A DNA stretch of 64,000 nt from Cognatishimia maritima (GTDB lineage Bacteria; Pseudomonadota; Alphaproteobacteria; Rhodobacterales; Rhodobacteraceae), in contig NZ_FQWM01000002.1 of the NCBI RefSeq assembly GCF_900129685.1, forward strand, positions 458,654-522,653, read 5' to 3'. The position numbers and the translations under genes are program-made. The notes below the pieces were generated by a model. That model did no database searches and had not been told where the DNA came from. It worked only from the letters and a program-made list of their open reading frames with translations. Shown here one piece after another: positions 17,726-27,755 of the stretch. The first letter of the stretch is position 1; every line of letters begins with the position of its first letter.

Positions 17726-18715
17726 TTAGTTTTGCGCGATTGTCAGGTCTTGCAGCAGGTTTTTCAACACTAGAAAATCACCGGTCGCTCCGCAGTCAGG
17801 CATCGCGATGTCAAACTGGTTGGTGATCTTATCACCACCACCGTGAACTTCGATTGTGTCGGCCTCGATCCGCTTGTTGCAGTTGGCTCCGTTCACCTCA
17901 GCCTCAACCGAAAGGGCAACGCGTCCGTCGCGATTTGGATTGCCAGTCGGGAAGGTGTAAACCTCTGCCATGCGCGAAATCTCGCTGTTGCCCGACCCAA
18001 GGCGCATCAGGAAGCCGCCTTTGCCACCAATCACAGCAGTCAGGTCGCGCGGTGCGCCGTACCAAATGTGACCGTCTGTGCCGTAGTCCGCGTCAAATTC
18101 CAGCGCGTGAATTTGCAGACCCGTCTCGCCCAGCCACTGCACCGCGACGCGATCATAGAAAACGAGCGACGGCACGGCAGCTTCTGCGACAGAGGTTGTC
18201 CCGTTGGGAAACTCGACTGAAAATTGGGCGAATTCGTCCAAAGCAGGAACGCTGAGGATCAACTCGCCATCAGCATTCAATACCTCATGAAACCGCAAAC
18301 CAGCGTGTTCAATGGCGACCCGCGCCTCAGGCATGCAAGACGCACGAATGGTAAGGTCCACAAGCGCGGCAATGGTCGCTTCGGCCTCTACCGAAATATC
18401 ACATCCCAAGCTCGGCACCGGTTCCTCACTTGGCATTTGGGCGGTCGGGCGGTCTTCGGACAGGGTGAATGCCACCGTCTGAACCGGGAAAGGTGTCGAG
18501 AGTGCGGAAGGGGCGGTCGGAAGCCCGCTGGCGTTCACGGTGTTTGGCCCTGTCGCGGAAGCAACCTGAACCACGGACGTCGGCACCGCCGCCGCCTCGC
18601 TTGGTGTGCCGGTTTGCATCACAAGACCCATGATGGCCGCAACAGCGCTGACCCCGCCTGCGACCGCCAGCCTGATCACGCGTCCAGAAACTTTTCTCAG
18701 TTTGATGGGAAACAT
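17726..18715 (-). CDS. Exported protein of unknown function, downstream of secA
   Basis: A 329-residue protein I do not recognise. The basic start (MFPIKLRKVSGRVIRLAV) and a hydrophobic stretch to residue ~33 (GGVSAVAAIMGLVM) form a signal peptide or membrane anchor. A low-complexity Ala/Ser/Thr/Pro region follows (to about 100), then a globular region with paired cysteines (LGCDISVEA, IRASCMPEA, NGANCNKRI, MPDCGATG) that probably form disulfides in the periplasm. It is separated from secA by a strong terminator and is likely co-transcribed with the OmpA-fusion gene 24 bases downstream. Confidence 0.65.
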   Translation of the reverse strand: MFPIKLRKVSGRVIRLAVAGGVSAVAAIMGLVMQTGTPSEAAAVPTSVVQVASATGPNTVNASGLPTAPSALSTPFPVQTVAFTLSEDRPTAQMPSEEPVPSLGCDISVEAEATIAALVDLTIRASCMPEARVAIEHAGLRFHEVLNADGELILSVPALDEFAQFSVEFPNGTTSVAEAAVPSLVFYDRVAVQWLGETGLQIHALEFDADYGTDGHIWYGAPRDLTAVIGGKGGFLMRLGSGNSEISRMAEVYTFPTGNPNRDGRVALSVEAEVNGANCNKRIEADTIEVHGGGDKITNQFDIAMPDCGATGDFLVLKNLLQDLTIAQN

Positions 18716-18757
18716 AGGCCCCTCCTACTCGCAGTATCCAGCAAGAGGTATGGGCAT

Positions 18758-18785
18758 GAAAAAGGGCGCCGATATGGCGCCCTTT
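18758..18785 (-). terminator. Intrinsic terminator of secA
   Basis: AAAGGGCGCC and GGCGCCCTTT form a 10-bp perfect stem around a five-base loop. Read on the minus strand it is followed by a T-rich run. It lies 28 bases after the secA stop codon. Confidence 0.85.
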
Positions 18786-18813
18786 AGGAGTTTGTCAGAC
18801 GTTTTCTGGCAGC

Positions 18814-21510
18814 TTAGGCAAGTTTGCCGTGGCAATGTTTGAACTTTTTGCCCGACCCGCAAGGGCATTCATCATTGCGGCCGGGGTTGCCCCAAGTGCT
18901 TGGGTCGTCTTCATTAAAGCCTTCGACCAAGGGCACGCGGCTGGCTTTTTCCACAGCTTCGGCCTGCGCCTGCATGGCTGCCACTTGCTGTGCCTGCATC
19001 TGGGCGATCATCGTGCGCTGTTCTTCTTCGGTCAGCGGGCGAATTTGGCTGAGATTGCGGGTTACATCGGTGCGCAGCCCATCCAACATGCTTTCAAACA
19101 GTTGGAAGGCTTCGGATTTATATTCGTTCAGCGGATCACGCTGCGCATAGCCCCGGAAGCCCACAACCGAGCGCAGGTGTTCCAGCGTCAGCAGGTGTTC
19201 GCGCCACTTGCGGTCGATGATCTGCAGCAGCAGTTGCTTTTCAATGCCGCGCAGTTGGTCGGCCCCGAACTGAACCGCCTTTTGGGCCATGTGTTCGTCA
19301 GCGGCCTTTTCCAGACGTTCGATGATGTCCTCATCATCGACGCCCTCTTCCTGCGCCCATTCGATCACCGGCACATCAATGCCAAGGTTTTCGATCACAG
19401 CCGCATAAAGGCCTTCGGTGTCCCATTGGTCCGCATAGGTTTTTGGCGGCATGTATTGGTCCACCAGATCGCCAATCACCTCGTGACGCATGTCTTTCAC
19501 GATTTCAGACAGGTCTTTGGCTTCCATGATTTCGCGACGCTGCGAGAAGATCACCTTCCGCTGGTCGTTCATCACATCGTCAAACTTCAGCAGCTGCTTC
19601 CGAATGTCAAAGTTGCGCCCTTCAACCTTGGCCTGGGCACGTTCCAGCGATTTGTTGACCCAAGGGTGCACAATCGCTTCGCCCTCTTTCATGCCCAGCG
19701 TGGACAGAACTTTGTCCAACCGATCAGAGCCGAAAATCCGCATTAGGTCGTCTTCCAAAGACAGGAAGAAAGCAGACCGCCCCGGGTCACCCTGACGACC
19801 AGAACGGCCACGCAGCTGGTTGTCGATCCGGCGGCTCTCGTGGCGTTCGGTCGCCAGAACAAACAGACCGCCCGCCGCTTTCACGGCGTCTTCATCCGCC
19901 TTATGGCCGCCTTCGATCTGAGCACGGATTTCATCCGGGTTCGCCTCTGGGTCAGCCGCGATGGCTTCCATAATCTTGAACTCGACATTGCCGCCCAGTT
20001 TGATGTCGGTCCCACGGCCAGCCATGTTGGTCGCGATGGTCACTGCGCCCAGCTTACCGGCATCGGCCACGATCTGCGCTTCCTGCTCATGCTGGCGGGC
20101 GTTCAGAACGTTGTGCTTGATGCCTTCTTTGGTCAGCAGGTCTGACAGGTATTCGGATTTGTCAATCGAGGTGGTCCCAACAAGGGTCGGCTGCCCCTTT
20201 GCGCTGGCCTCTTTGATGGTTTCCACGATGGCCGTGTATTTCTCTTGCGCTGTGCGATAGACCGCATCGTCATCGTCCACCCGCGCAATTGGGCGGTTGG
20301 TCGGCACTTCGACCACGCCAAGGTTGTAGATTTCCTGGAATTCTTCTGCTTCGGTCAGCGCCGTGCCGGTCATGCCGCCGAGCTTGTCATAAAGTCGGAA
20401 GTAGTTCTGGAAGGTCACCTGCGCGAGGGTCACGTTTTCCGGTTTGATCGACACGCCTTCCTTGGCCTCAATCGCCTGATGCAGACCTTCGGACAGACGG
20501 CGGCCCGCCATCATGCGGCCCGTAAATTCGTCGATCAACACAACATCATCGTCGCGCACAATATAGTCTTTGTCTTTGGTAAACAGCTTATGCGCCCGCA
20601 GACCTTGGTTCACGTGGTGCACAATCGAGGTGCTTTCAGGATCATAAAGCGATTGCCCCTCGGGCAGGATGCCGCGCGCCAGAAGCTGTTCTTCGAGCCA
20701 ATCGTTGCCTTCATCGGTGTAAGACACGTTCCGGGTCTTTTCGTCGAGCGTATAGTGTTCGTCGCTGATTTCGGGAATGACCTGATCAATGGCTTTGTAA
20801 AGTTCTGTGCGATCCTCGGCGGGGCCAGAGATAATCAGCGGGGTCCGCGCTTCGTCGATCAGGATCGAGTCGACTTCGTCCACGATGGCGAAATAGTGGT
20901 CGCGCTGCGCAAGATCCGAGAGTTCAGATTTCATATTGTCGCGCAGGTAATCAAAGCCCAGTTCGTTGTTGGTCGCATAGGTGATGTCACACTTATATGC
21001 GGCTTTCTTTTCGTCTTCGGGCTGCTGCGGGTAGATCACACCGGTGGTCATGCCCAAAGCGCCATAAACCTTGCCCATCCACTCTGCATCGCGCCGCGCG
21101 AGGTAGTCGTTCACGGTGACAATATGCACACCGCGCCCTGTCAGCGCGTTCAGGTAGGCGGGGAAAGTCGCGACAAGGGTTTTACCCTCACCGGTTTTCA
21201 TCTCAGAAATATTGCCTTCGTGCAGGAAAATCCCGCCCAGCAACTGCGTATCAAAGGCCCGCAGGCCCAGCGCGCGCTTCGCGGCCTCGCGGCAGTTGGC
21301 AAAGGCTTCGGGCAGGATCGCATCCAGCGCTTCGCCTTCGGCCACACGTTTGCGGAACTCTTCGGTCTTTTCGATCAGCTGTTCATCGCTCAGCGGCTCG
21401 AACTCAGCTTCCAGCGCATTGATCTTTTCAACGGTCGGTCGGGTTGCTTTGATCTTACGGTCGTTCGGCGTTCCGAAGACCATTTTCGTCAATTTTCCAA
21501 AACCCAACAT
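18814..21510 (-). CDS. secA: Preprotein translocase ATPase SecA
   Basis: An 898-residue protein of full length. Walker A is [12 protein letters not shown] near residue 105 and Walker B is [16 protein letters not shown] near 210; helicase domain 2 contains [14 protein letters not shown] near 500. The C-terminus ends in the zinc-binding SecB/phospholipid-interaction motif [14 protein letters not shown]. It powers post-translational export through SecYEG. AAGGA precedes the ATG. It is divergent from the parvulin gene across 183 bases, which contain a perfect TTGACA on the plus strand at 21527-21532. Confidence 0.98.
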   Translation of the reverse strand: MLGFGKLTKMVFGTPNDRKIKATRPTVEKINALEAEFEPLSDEQLIEKTEEFRKRVAEGEALDAILPEAFANCREAAKRALGLRAFDTQLLGGIFLHEGNISEMKTGEGKTLVATFPAYLNALTGRGVHIVTVNDYLARRDAEWMGKVYGALGMTTGVIYPQQPEDEKKAAYKCDITYATNNELGFDYLRDNMKSELSDLAQRDHYFAIVDEVDSILIDEARTPLIISGPAEDRTELYKAIDQVIPEISDEHYTLDEKTRNVSYTDEGNDWLEEQLLARGILPEGQSLYDPESTSIVHHVNQGLRAHKLFTKDKDYIVRDDDVVLIDEFTGRMMAGRRLSEGLHQAIEAKEGVSIKPENVTLAQVTFQNYFRLYDKLGGMTGTALTEAEEFQEIYNLGVVEVPTNRPIARVDDDDAVYRTAQEKYTAIVETIKEASAKGQPTLVGTTSIDKSEYLSDLLTKEGIKHNVLNARQHEQEAQIVADAGKLGAVTIATNMAGRGTDIKLGGNVEFKIMEAIAADPEANPDEIRAQIEGGHKADEDAVKAAGGLFVLATERHESRRIDNQLRGRSGRQGDPGRSAFFLSLEDDLMRIFGSDRLDKVLSTLGMKEGEAIVHPWVNKSLERAQAKVEGRNFDIRKQLLKFDDVMNDQRKVIFSQRREIMEAKDLSEIVKDMRHEVIGDLVDQYMPPKTYADQWDTEGLYAAVIENLGIDVPVIEWAQEEGVDDEDIIERLEKAADEHMAQKAVQFGADQLRGIEKQLLLQIIDRKWREHLLTLEHLRSVVGFRGYAQRDPLNEYKSEAFQLFESMLDGLRTDVTRNLSQIRPLTEEEQRTMIAQMQAQQVAAMQAQAEAVEKASRVPLVEGFNEDDPSTWGNPGRNDECPCGSGKKFKHCHGKLA

Positions 21511-21693
21511 ATTTGAATGTCCTTTGTTGACAGATTCTTGCGTCGCTTATGCTTGCCCGTTCCGCCCCCTGCTCATACAAACGGGGCAAAGGACTCTTGC
21601 GTCGGCCTCAAGGCGATGTAAGGGCCTTGTTATACAGTGTCAACGTCGCCAACCTGTGCGGCCCCCGGACGGGGTAAATCCAAGGACGAAACG

Positions 21694-22545
21694 ATGTCAA
21701 AAACCCTCAATTTTCTGCGTGGCTCTGCTGTTGCGCTTCTGCTTGCAACACCCGCCTTTGCAGACGATTCGCCCAGTGCAGACACCGTTGTCGCCACGGT
21801 GAATGGGTCTGACATCACTTTGGGTCAGATGATCGTCCTGCGTGCCGGGCTGGACCCGCAGTATCAGTCACTTCCTGATGACGTTTTGTTCAACGGCATT
21901 CTAGATCAGCTTGTGCAGCAGTCCTTGCTGGCTGGCACCTTTGACGGAGACACGCCAAAGCGCGTCGCGTTGGAACTTGAAAATCAGCGTCTGGGCCTGC
22001 TGGCCGCGACCGTGCTGGAAAAGGTGATCACCGATCAGGTCGATGAAGCTGCGATTGAAGCCGCCTACACCGAACGGTTCGCAGACTTTAAAGGCGCGCC
22101 AGAATTCAATGCCTCTCATATCCTTGTGCCGTCGCAAGAAGAGGCGCAGGCCATTGCCGAAGAGATCCGCAATGGCGCGGATTTCGCTGAAACTGCAAAA
22201 GAGAAATCCACCGGCCCCTCCGGTCCAAACGGGGGTGAACTGGGCTGGTTTGGCCCCGGTCAGATGGTCGCCCCGTTTGAAGCCGCCGTTGAAACGCTTG
22301 AAGTCGGCCAAGTCTCTGATCCGGTTGAAACCCAATTCGGTTGGCACGTGATCATCCTGAACGACACACGCACCCAAGAGGCCCCTGCGCTAGCTGCTGT
22401 CCGTCAGGATATCGCTGCCGAGCTGCAGCGCGCAGCGATTGACGCCGAAATCACCCGCATTCGCGAGGCCGGCAGCGTAGATACATCGGGCAGCGTGGGC
22501 ATGGACCCCGCCGTCCTGAAACAGGTCGACCTTCTGGAGAACTAA
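21694..22545 (+). CDS. Periplasmic parvulin-type peptidyl-prolyl isomerase
   Basis: A 283-residue protein with a signal peptide (LLLATPAFADD, cleavage near residue 23). An N-terminal SurA/PrsA-like helical region precedes the parvulin rotamase domain at about residues 130-235 (ASHILVPSQEEAQAIAEEI, GGELGWFGPGQMVAPFE, VETQFGWHVIIL). It catalyses proline isomerisation and probably assists folding of exported proteins. ATG 21694 has AAGGA upstream and directly precedes the signal peptide, so the longer frame from 21637 is not used. argJ starts one base after the stop. Confidence 0.9.
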   Translation: MSKTLNFLRGSAVALLLATPAFADDSPSADTVVATVNGSDITLGQMIVLRAGLDPQYQSLPDDVLFNGILDQLVQQSLLAGTFDGDTPKRVALELENQRLGLLAATVLEKVITDQVDEAAIEAAYTERFADFKGAPEFNASHILVPSQEEAQAIAEEIRNGADFAETAKEKSTGPSGPNGGELGWFGPGQMVAPFEAAVETLEVGQVSDPVETQFGWHVIILNDTRTQEAPALAAVRQDIAAELQRAAIDAEITRIREAGSVDTSGSVGMDPAVLKQVDLLEN

Positions 22546-22546
22546 T

Positions 22547-23776
22547 TTGGCTACGATCACCTCTGTCTCCCCGCTGGCCCCAGCGGGGTTTCCTGACCTT
22601 CCCGTTATTGATGGCGTTGCCTTTGCCTCTGGCGAGGCTGGCGTCAAATACGCTGGTCGCAAAGATGTTTGCCTGATCACCCTTGCGCCCGGCAGTTCAG
22701 TCGCAGGGACTTTCACCAAATCCGCCACGAGGTCCGCGAATGTTTTGGACTGTCAGCGGAAACTGGGCGGTGACAGCAGCGCAGGTGCCGCGTTCTTTAT
22801 CAACTCCGGCAACTCAAACGCCTTCACTGGGCGGGCGGGCGAAGGCTCTGTGCAGGCCATCAGCGCAGCAATTTCGGCCGCAACCGGCCTGCCCGAGGAT
22901 CGCGTGTTCACGTCCTCAACAGGCGTGATCGGGGAGCGGCTGCCGCATGAAAAGATTACCGCCAAGATCGGCGATCTGGTGGCTGGACTGGACGCAAATG
23001 GGATCGAAGGCGCGGCGCAAGCGATCCGCACCACGGATACCTTTGCCAAAGCCTCTGCCCGGACCTTAGAGGTCGGTGGCAAATCTGTGAAAATCGCAGG
23101 CATCGCCAAGGGGTCAGGCATGATTGCGCCGGATATGGCGACGATGCTGGTTTATATCTTTACGGACGCAAAAGTCTCCCAGCCGTTGCTGCAGCAAATC
23201 CTGTCTGAACTGACCGATGTGACCTTCAATTGCATCACGGTTGATAGCGATACCTCGACCTCTGACACCCTGTTGCTGGGCGCGACCGGCACATCCGGTG
23301 TGGAGATCACAGAAAGCCGTGGGCCTTTCCGCGACGCCCTTGAAGCGGTCATGCTGGAGCTTGCGCATCTGGTCGTGAAAGACGGCGAAGGGGCCACCAA
23401 GTTCGTCGAAGTCCAGATCACCGGAGCCGTGAATGACGCGGATGCCAAAACCCATGGTCTGGCCATTGCCAATTCGCCCTTGGTGAAAACCGCCGTTGCA
23501 GGTGAGGACGCCAACTGGGGCCGTGTTGTCATGGCCATCGGAAAATCCGGCGCGGCGGCGGACCGTGATCTTTTGTCGATCCGGTTCGGCGATATCATTG
23601 TTGCCGAAAAGGGCTGGGTCGCGGAAAGCTATTCCGAGGACGCAGGCGCCGCCTATATGAAGCAGGATCACCTTGTCATTGGTGTCGATCTGGGGCTGGG
23701 TGACGGCAAGGCCACTGTGTGGACCTGTGACCTGACCCATGGCTACATCTCGATCAACGCCGACTATCGGTCTTAG
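22547..23776 (+). CDS. argJ: Glutamate N-acetyltransferase / amino-acid acetyltransferase ArgJ
   Basis: A 409-residue protein with a TTG start one base after the upstream stop codon and GGAG at 22535-22538. The autocatalytic cleavage site with the Thr nucleophile is visible as KGSGMIAPDMATMLVYIFTD near residue 190. ArgJ transfers acetyl from N-acetylornithine to glutamate and, in bifunctional forms, uses acetyl-CoA, running the cyclic arginine pathway. argG is also in this window, 32 kb away. Co-transcription with the parvulin gene is likely, and a mutT-type gene follows within ten bases. Confidence 0.96.
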   Translation: MATITSVSPLAPAGFPDLPVIDGVAFASGEAGVKYAGRKDVCLITLAPGSSVAGTFTKSATRSANVLDCQRKLGGDSSAGAAFFINSGNSNAFTGRAGEGSVQAISAAISAATGLPEDRVFTSSTGVIGERLPHEKITAKIGDLVAGLDANGIEGAAQAIRTTDTFAKASARTLEVGGKSVKIAGIAKGSGMIAPDMATMLVYIFTDAKVSQPLLQQILSELTDVTFNCITVDSDTSTSDTLLLGATGTSGVEITESRGPFRDALEAVMLELAHLVVKDGEGATKFVEVQITGAVNDADAKTHGLAIANSPLVKTAVAGEDANWGRVVMAIGKSGAAADRDLLSIRFGDIIVAEKGWVAESYSEDAGAAYMKQDHLVIGVDLGLGDGKATVWTCDLTHGYISINADYRS

Positions 23777-23785
23777 GTGTCTGGC

Positions 23786-24184
23786 ATGAAAACCGTTCTT
23801 GTCTCTGCTGTTGCCCTCATTGACCCTGACGGGCGCGTGCTGCTTGCGCAACGCCCCGAAGGCAAATCCATGGCGGGGCTGTGGGAGTTTCCCGGCGGCA
23901 AGATCGAACCAGGCGAAACGCCTGAGGCGGCGCTGATCCGTGAATTGCATGAGGAGCTGGGCATCAACACTTGGGCCAGCTGCCTCGCCCCGCTGACTTT
24001 TGCGAGCCACAGCTATGACGATTTTCATCTGCTGATGCCGCTCTTTGCCTGCCGCAAATGGGAGGGCACACCGCGCGCTAAAGAGGGACAGATCCTAAAA
24101 TGGGTGATGCCCAAAAACTTGCGAGACTACCCGATGCCTGCCGCTGATGTCCCCCTGATCCCGATTCTGCGCGATTGGCTGTAA
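23786..24184 (+). CDS. mutT: MutT-type Nudix pyrophosphohydrolase
   Basis: A 132-residue Nudix protein. The Nudix box is visible as GGKIEPGETPEAAL...RELHEELGI near residues 36-58, and the LAQRPEGKSMAGLWEFPGGK context is typical of 8-oxo-dGTP hydrolases. It cleanses oxidised nucleotides. A GTG at 23777 directly after the argJ stop is an alternative start; ATG 23786 with AGGTG upstream is preferred. It is the last gene of the parvulin-argJ-mutT unit, followed by a strong terminator. Confidence 0.88.
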   Translation: MKTVLVSAVALIDPDGRVLLAQRPEGKSMAGLWEFPGGKIEPGETPEAALIRELHEELGINTWASCLAPLTFASHSYDDFHLLMPLFACRKWEGTPRAKEGQILKWVMPKNLRDYPMPAADVPLIPILRDWL

Positions 24185-24225
24185 GCGCTTTCAATCCCAA
24201 ATTGTAAATTGACACTTAAGGTTAG

Positions 24226-24260
24226 AAACCGCTGATTTTTCTTGGAAATCAGCGGTTTTT
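24226..24260 (+). terminator. Intrinsic terminator of the argJ-mutT operon
   Basis: AAACCGCTGATTT and AAATCAGCGGTTT form a 13-bp perfect stem with a seven-base loop, ending in a T-run. It lies 41 bases after the mutT stop. Confidence 0.92.
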
Positions 24261-24355
24261 GCTTAACGTAACAGCAATGTGACAGAAAACTGGGCTGTCC
24301 ATTAACGCTACACGACCTAAATTATCTATATGTCAATCAATCTGGGGGATTGGAC

Positions 24356-24478
24356 ATGTTAAGAACAATCATGGTTGGCAGCTGCATTTCGGTGCAGGGC
24401 CTATTCGTCAAAACCCTACCCAACGGGCGAATTGTTGTGCGCGTCGGCAGCCAGACATTTCAGGGACGGCCTGTTTAG
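24356..24478 (+). CDS. Small conserved-looking protein of 40 residues
   Basis: ATG at 24356 is preceded by GGGGGA at 24344-24349 and opens a 40-residue frame ending TAG at 24476-24478. The product begins MLRTIMVGSCISVQGLFVK and ends RVGSQTFQGRPV. The strong ribosome site, terminators on both sides (24226-24260 and 24506-24537) and the compact length argue for a real stand-alone gene. I recall closely similar unannotated or hypothetical small proteins in other Rhodobacterales, but cannot verify this here. One Cys lies near the N-terminus; there is no signal peptide or membrane segment. Function unknown. Confidence 0.65.
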   Translation: MLRTIMVGSCISVQGLFVKTLPNGRIVVRVGSQTFQGRPV

Positions 24479-24505
24479 GCCTTCACATCCTAACACACTC
24501 TTGGA

Positions 24506-24537
24506 GGGCGCTTTCGTTGTTGCGAAAGCGCCCTTTT
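24506..24537 (+). terminator. Intrinsic terminator of the 40-residue gene
   Basis: GGGCGCTTTCG and CGAAAGCGCCC form an 11-bp perfect stem with a six-base loop and then TTTT. It lies 27 bases after the small gene's stop. Confidence 0.92.
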
Positions 24538-24558
24538 CATTGCGAGTTCCAAATGAAA

Positions 24559-24581
24559 AAGCCCGCCAATTTGGCGGGCTT
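24559..24581 (-). terminator. Intrinsic terminator of the rimP-nusA-infB operon
   Basis: AAGCCCGCCA and TGGCGGGCTT pair around a three-base loop. On the minus strand a T-run follows. It lies 25 bases after the infB stop and could also work on the plus strand. Confidence 0.85.
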
Positions 24582-24606
24582 CGTTTTTCGTCATTGAGGC
24601 TTTGTT

Positions 24607-27102
24607 TTAGTCGAGCGTGCGCTCGACCTCTTCGCGCTCAAAGATCTCGATCACGTCGCCTGCGCGAATGTCATCGTAGTTTTCAAACGCCATACCGCAT
24701 TCCTGACCAGAAATCACTTCGGCGACTTCGTCTTTGAAGCGCTTCAATGTCTTCAGCGTGCCTTCGTGGATCACCACGTTGTCGCGCAGCAGGCGCACAC
24801 CTGCAGACCGACGCGCCACACCTTCGGTGACCAGACAGCCAGCAACCTTACCAACGTTGGACACTTTGAAGACGTCCTTGATGGTCGCATAACCGATGAA
24901 GTTCTCTTTGATTTCCGCAGAGAGCAGACCAGAGGCCGCCGCTTTCACATCATCAACGAGGTCATAGATAACCGAGTAGTACCGGATCTCGACGCCTTTT
25001 TGGTTCGCGGTGTTGCGCGCAGAGGCATTCGCACGGACGTTAAAGCCCATGATCGGCGCACCGGAGGCTTCGGCCAGACCAACGTCGGTTTCGGTGATCG
25101 CGCCCACACCATGGTGCAGCACGCGCACGCGAACCTCGTCGTTGCCGATTTTCTCCATCGCCTGAACGATCGCTTCGGCAGAACCCTGAACGTCAGCTTT
25201 CACCAGAATGGGCAGTTCAGAGACATTCTCGTCTTCTTTTGCCTTCTGCATCAGCTGTTCCAGCGTGGTCGCTGCACCGGCCGCTGCGCGTTTGTCCTTC
25301 GCAGCTTTCTGGCGGTATTCCGCAATCTCACGTGCCTGCGCATCAGTCTCGGTCACGTTCAGAACGTCACCTGCTTCTGGCGTGCCATTCAGACCCAGAA
25401 CTTCAACCGGAACCGAAGGCCCAGCTTCTTCAACGCGTTCGCCTTTGTCGTTGATCAGCGCACGGACCTTACCGTACTGCTCACCCACAACGAAGATATC
25501 ACCCTGACGGAGCGTACCTTTCTGAACCAGAACGGTCGCAACCGGGCCACGGCCCACGTCAAGCTGCGCTTCGATCACAGCACCCTGTGCCGCACGATCT
25601 GGGTTGGCTTTCAGTTCCAGAATTTCGGACTGCAGAGCAATCGCTTCCAGCAATTCATCCAGACCCTGGCCGGTGATAGCAGAGACTTCAACGTCCTGAA
25701 CCTCACCAGACATCGCTTCAACGATCACTTCGTGCTGCAGCAGTTCTGCGCGCACTTTGTTTGGATCAGCCGCTGGCTTGTCACATTTGTTGATCGCCAC
25801 GATCATCGGCACTTCGGCCGCTTTCGCGTGGTTAATCGCTTCGATGGTCTGTGGCATCACAGAGTCATCCGCCGCAACAACCAGAACAACGATGTCCGTT
25901 ACCTGCGCACCGCGCGAGCGCATCGACGTAAACGCCGCGTGGCCCGGAGTATCGAGGAAGGACAGGGTTGTGCCACTGTCGGTGGTCACCTGATACGCAC
26001 CAATGTGCTGAGTGATGCCGCCGGCTTCGCCTGCAACCACTTTCGCGTCACGGATCGCATCAAGCAAAGATGTCTTACCGTGGTCAACGTGACCCATAAT
26101 GGTGATGACCGGCGGACGTGGCTTCAGATCTTCGTCTTTTTCTTCGACGTCGGTGATAGCATCTTCAACGTCAGAATCGGAAACGCGCACCACTTTGTGG
26201 CCGAACTCTTCGATGATCAGTTCCGCAGTATCTGCATCAAGCGTTTGGTTCTGCGTGACCATCATGCCCATATTCATGAGCGACTTAACGACGTCGGCAA
26301 CGCGTTCCGCCATACGGTTTGCCAGTTCAGAGACAATAATCGCCTCTGGCAGCTGAACGTCACGGATCACCTTTTCACGCTCGACCGCGCCACCCATTGC
26401 CTTTTGACGCGCACGCTCTTGCTTGCGCTTCATGGCGGCCATGGATTTCTGGCGACCGCCAGCTCCACCTGTTGCCTGGCTCAGTGTCAGCTTGCCGGAA
26501 CGACGCCCATCATCGCGACCACGGTTCCGACCGCGCTCTTCGCGCTCCCGTTCCGCTTTGCGAGGTCCGGCGCTTGGCGCTGGTTTATGAGACACTTCAC
26601 GCTTAGGTGCATCAGTTTTCGGAGCCGCTTTAGACGCCGCTGCCTCTGCTGCAGCGCGTTTTTCGGCCTCTTGGGCCTCCAGACGCTTCCGTTCTTCTTC
26701 TTCGGCTTTCGCGCGGGCGCGTTCTTCGGCTTCGCGTTGCTCACGCTCTTTTGCCTCAGCTTCCGCACGACGGCGGTTGCGCTCTTCTTCGCGTTCTTTT
26801 TCTTGTGCAGCGCGGCGTTCGGCGTCTTCGGCCTCACGTGCTTTTGCAGCCTGCAGCGCCTTCAGACGACGCTCCATCTCTGCTTCGGAAATACCCGCAG
26901 GGCGTTTGGACGGGTCACCACCCGGACGACCAGAGCTAACCCCCGGTTTCGCTGCACCCGGTTTCGGCACCACAACGCGCTTGCGTTTGGTTTCCACCAC
27001 GACGTTCTTGGTCCGCCCATGGCTAAAGCTTTGCTTCACGTTGCCCGGACGGGCACCCGCTCCACGTAGACCCAGAGTTTTTTTACCGTCGTTATCGCTC
27101 AT
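24607..27102 (-). CDS. infB: Translation initiation factor IF-2
   Basis: An 831-residue protein. The N-terminal ~230 residues are a long charged, repetitive region (Ala/Arg/Glu-rich coiled coil) typical of proteobacterial IF-2. The GTPase domain follows with [18 protein letters not shown] near 340, DTPGHAAFT near 385 and NKCDK near 440, then domains II-IV with the fMet-tRNA-binding C-terminus ([21 protein letters not shown]). It is the last gene of the rimP-nusA-ylxR-infB operon and overlaps the YlxR gene by four bases. Confidence 0.98.
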   Translation of the reverse strand: MSDNDGKKTLGLRGAGARPGNVKQSFSHGRTKNVVVETKRKRVVVPKPGAAKPGVSSGRPGGDPSKRPAGISEAEMERRLKALQAAKAREAEDAERRAAQEKEREEERNRRRAEAEAKEREQREAEERARAKAEEEERKRLEAQEAEKRAAAEAAASKAAPKTDAPKREVSHKPAPSAGPRKAEREREERGRNRGRDDGRRSGKLTLSQATGGAGGRQKSMAAMKRKQERARQKAMGGAVEREKVIRDVQLPEAIIVSELANRMAERVADVVKSLMNMGMMVTQNQTLDADTAELIIEEFGHKVVRVSDSDVEDAITDVEEKDEDLKPRPPVITIMGHVDHGKTSLLDAIRDAKVVAGEAGGITQHIGAYQVTTDSGTTLSFLDTPGHAAFTSMRSRGAQVTDIVVLVVAADDSVMPQTIEAINHAKAAEVPMIVAINKCDKPAADPNKVRAELLQHEVIVEAMSGEVQDVEVSAITGQGLDELLEAIALQSEILELKANPDRAAQGAVIEAQLDVGRGPVATVLVQKGTLRQGDIFVVGEQYGKVRALINDKGERVEEAGPSVPVEVLGLNGTPEAGDVLNVTETDAQAREIAEYRQKAAKDKRAAAGAATTLEQLMQKAKEDENVSELPILVKADVQGSAEAIVQAMEKIGNDEVRVRVLHHGVGAITETDVGLAEASGAPIMGFNVRANASARNTANQKGVEIRYYSVIYDLVDDVKAAASGLLSAEIKENFIGYATIKDVFKVSNVGKVAGCLVTEGVARRSAGVRLLRDNVVIHEGTLKTLKRFKDEVAEVISGQECGMAFENYDDIRAGDVIEIFEREEVERTLD

Positions 27103-27731
27103 CTAGCTGTCTTACCCTTTCCGACGGCCCCTGCCGCCGTAATTTCGCGTACGCCCTTTAGTCGTTGGGCTTCCTCTACAACTCTTTTTGTGAGTCCACC
27201 AGACGCAAGCGCCCCATGTATCACAGTTTGTCGCCCAAATGCCAATCCTAGCTCCTCCTGCGTCAGCCAACCGATGTAGCTGCCGTAGTGAGGCGTGCTG
27301 AGTTTCGACTTTCCACGACCAGAGCCGTCGATTGCTTGAATGAGGACTTGCGCCACCTCTTTGGAGAGCCAGTCCTTTACCTTTTCGTATCCGACAACCG
27401 CGTCGCCGGATTTGCGCGCCATGCTGATCAAGTCGACCACCCGGCGTGCCAGTTGTTTTTCAACCTCATCCACGAGGCCGTCAGGCACCTTGACCTGCTG
27501 CTTTGCCGCGCGCGCGAAAGCACCTTTAGAAGCTGCTTTTTCAATCGCGGCGCGATCCGCAGAAACCCACATGCCACGGCCGGGCAATTTGCCCAGAATA
27601 TCTGGAAACACCGTGTCATCCGGCCCGACAACAAACCGCACCAGCCCGTATTTGGGCTGGGTATCGCCAGTAGCGATACATTTGCGTTCCGGACCGTCTT
27701 CCCGGTTTTTCGGCTGACCACCGCGTGACAT
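27099..27731 (-). CDS. YlxR-L7Ae fusion RNA-binding protein
   Basis: A 210-residue protein with an N-terminal YlxR domain ([30 protein letters not shown]; about residues 12-75) and a C-terminal L7Ae-like region ([24 protein letters not shown], residues ~95-190). Such fusions sit between nusA and infB in alphaproteobacteria and are presumed RNA-binding proteins of the transcription-translation machinery. It overlaps infB by four bases (ATGA) and starts 24 bases after nusA. Confidence 0.88.
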   Translation of the reverse strand: MSRGGQPKNREDGPERKCIATGDTQPKYGLVRFVVGPDDTVFPDILGKLPGRGMWVSADRAAIEKAASKGAFARAAKQQVKVPDGLVDEVEKQLARRVVDLISMARKSGDAVVGYEKVKDWLSKEVAQVLIQAIDGSGRGKSKLSTPHYGSYIGWLTQEELGLAFGRQTVIHGALASGGLTKRVVEEAQRLKGVREITAAGAVGKGKTAR

Positions 27732-27755
27732 CTTGATGCTTTCCTGACCCTTGGC

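Noticed and set aside
20245-21516. 423-codon open frame antisense to secA
   Set aside because: Low-complexity antisense shadow of secA with no domain; similar long shadows occur opposite dnaK (13006-14133), dnaJ, nusA, maeB and argG.
24766-27069. 767-codon open frame antisense to infB
   Set aside because: It mirrors the infB codons exactly and has Phe/His/Arg-rich composition typical of antisense frames in high-GC coding DNA; infB is unambiguous.
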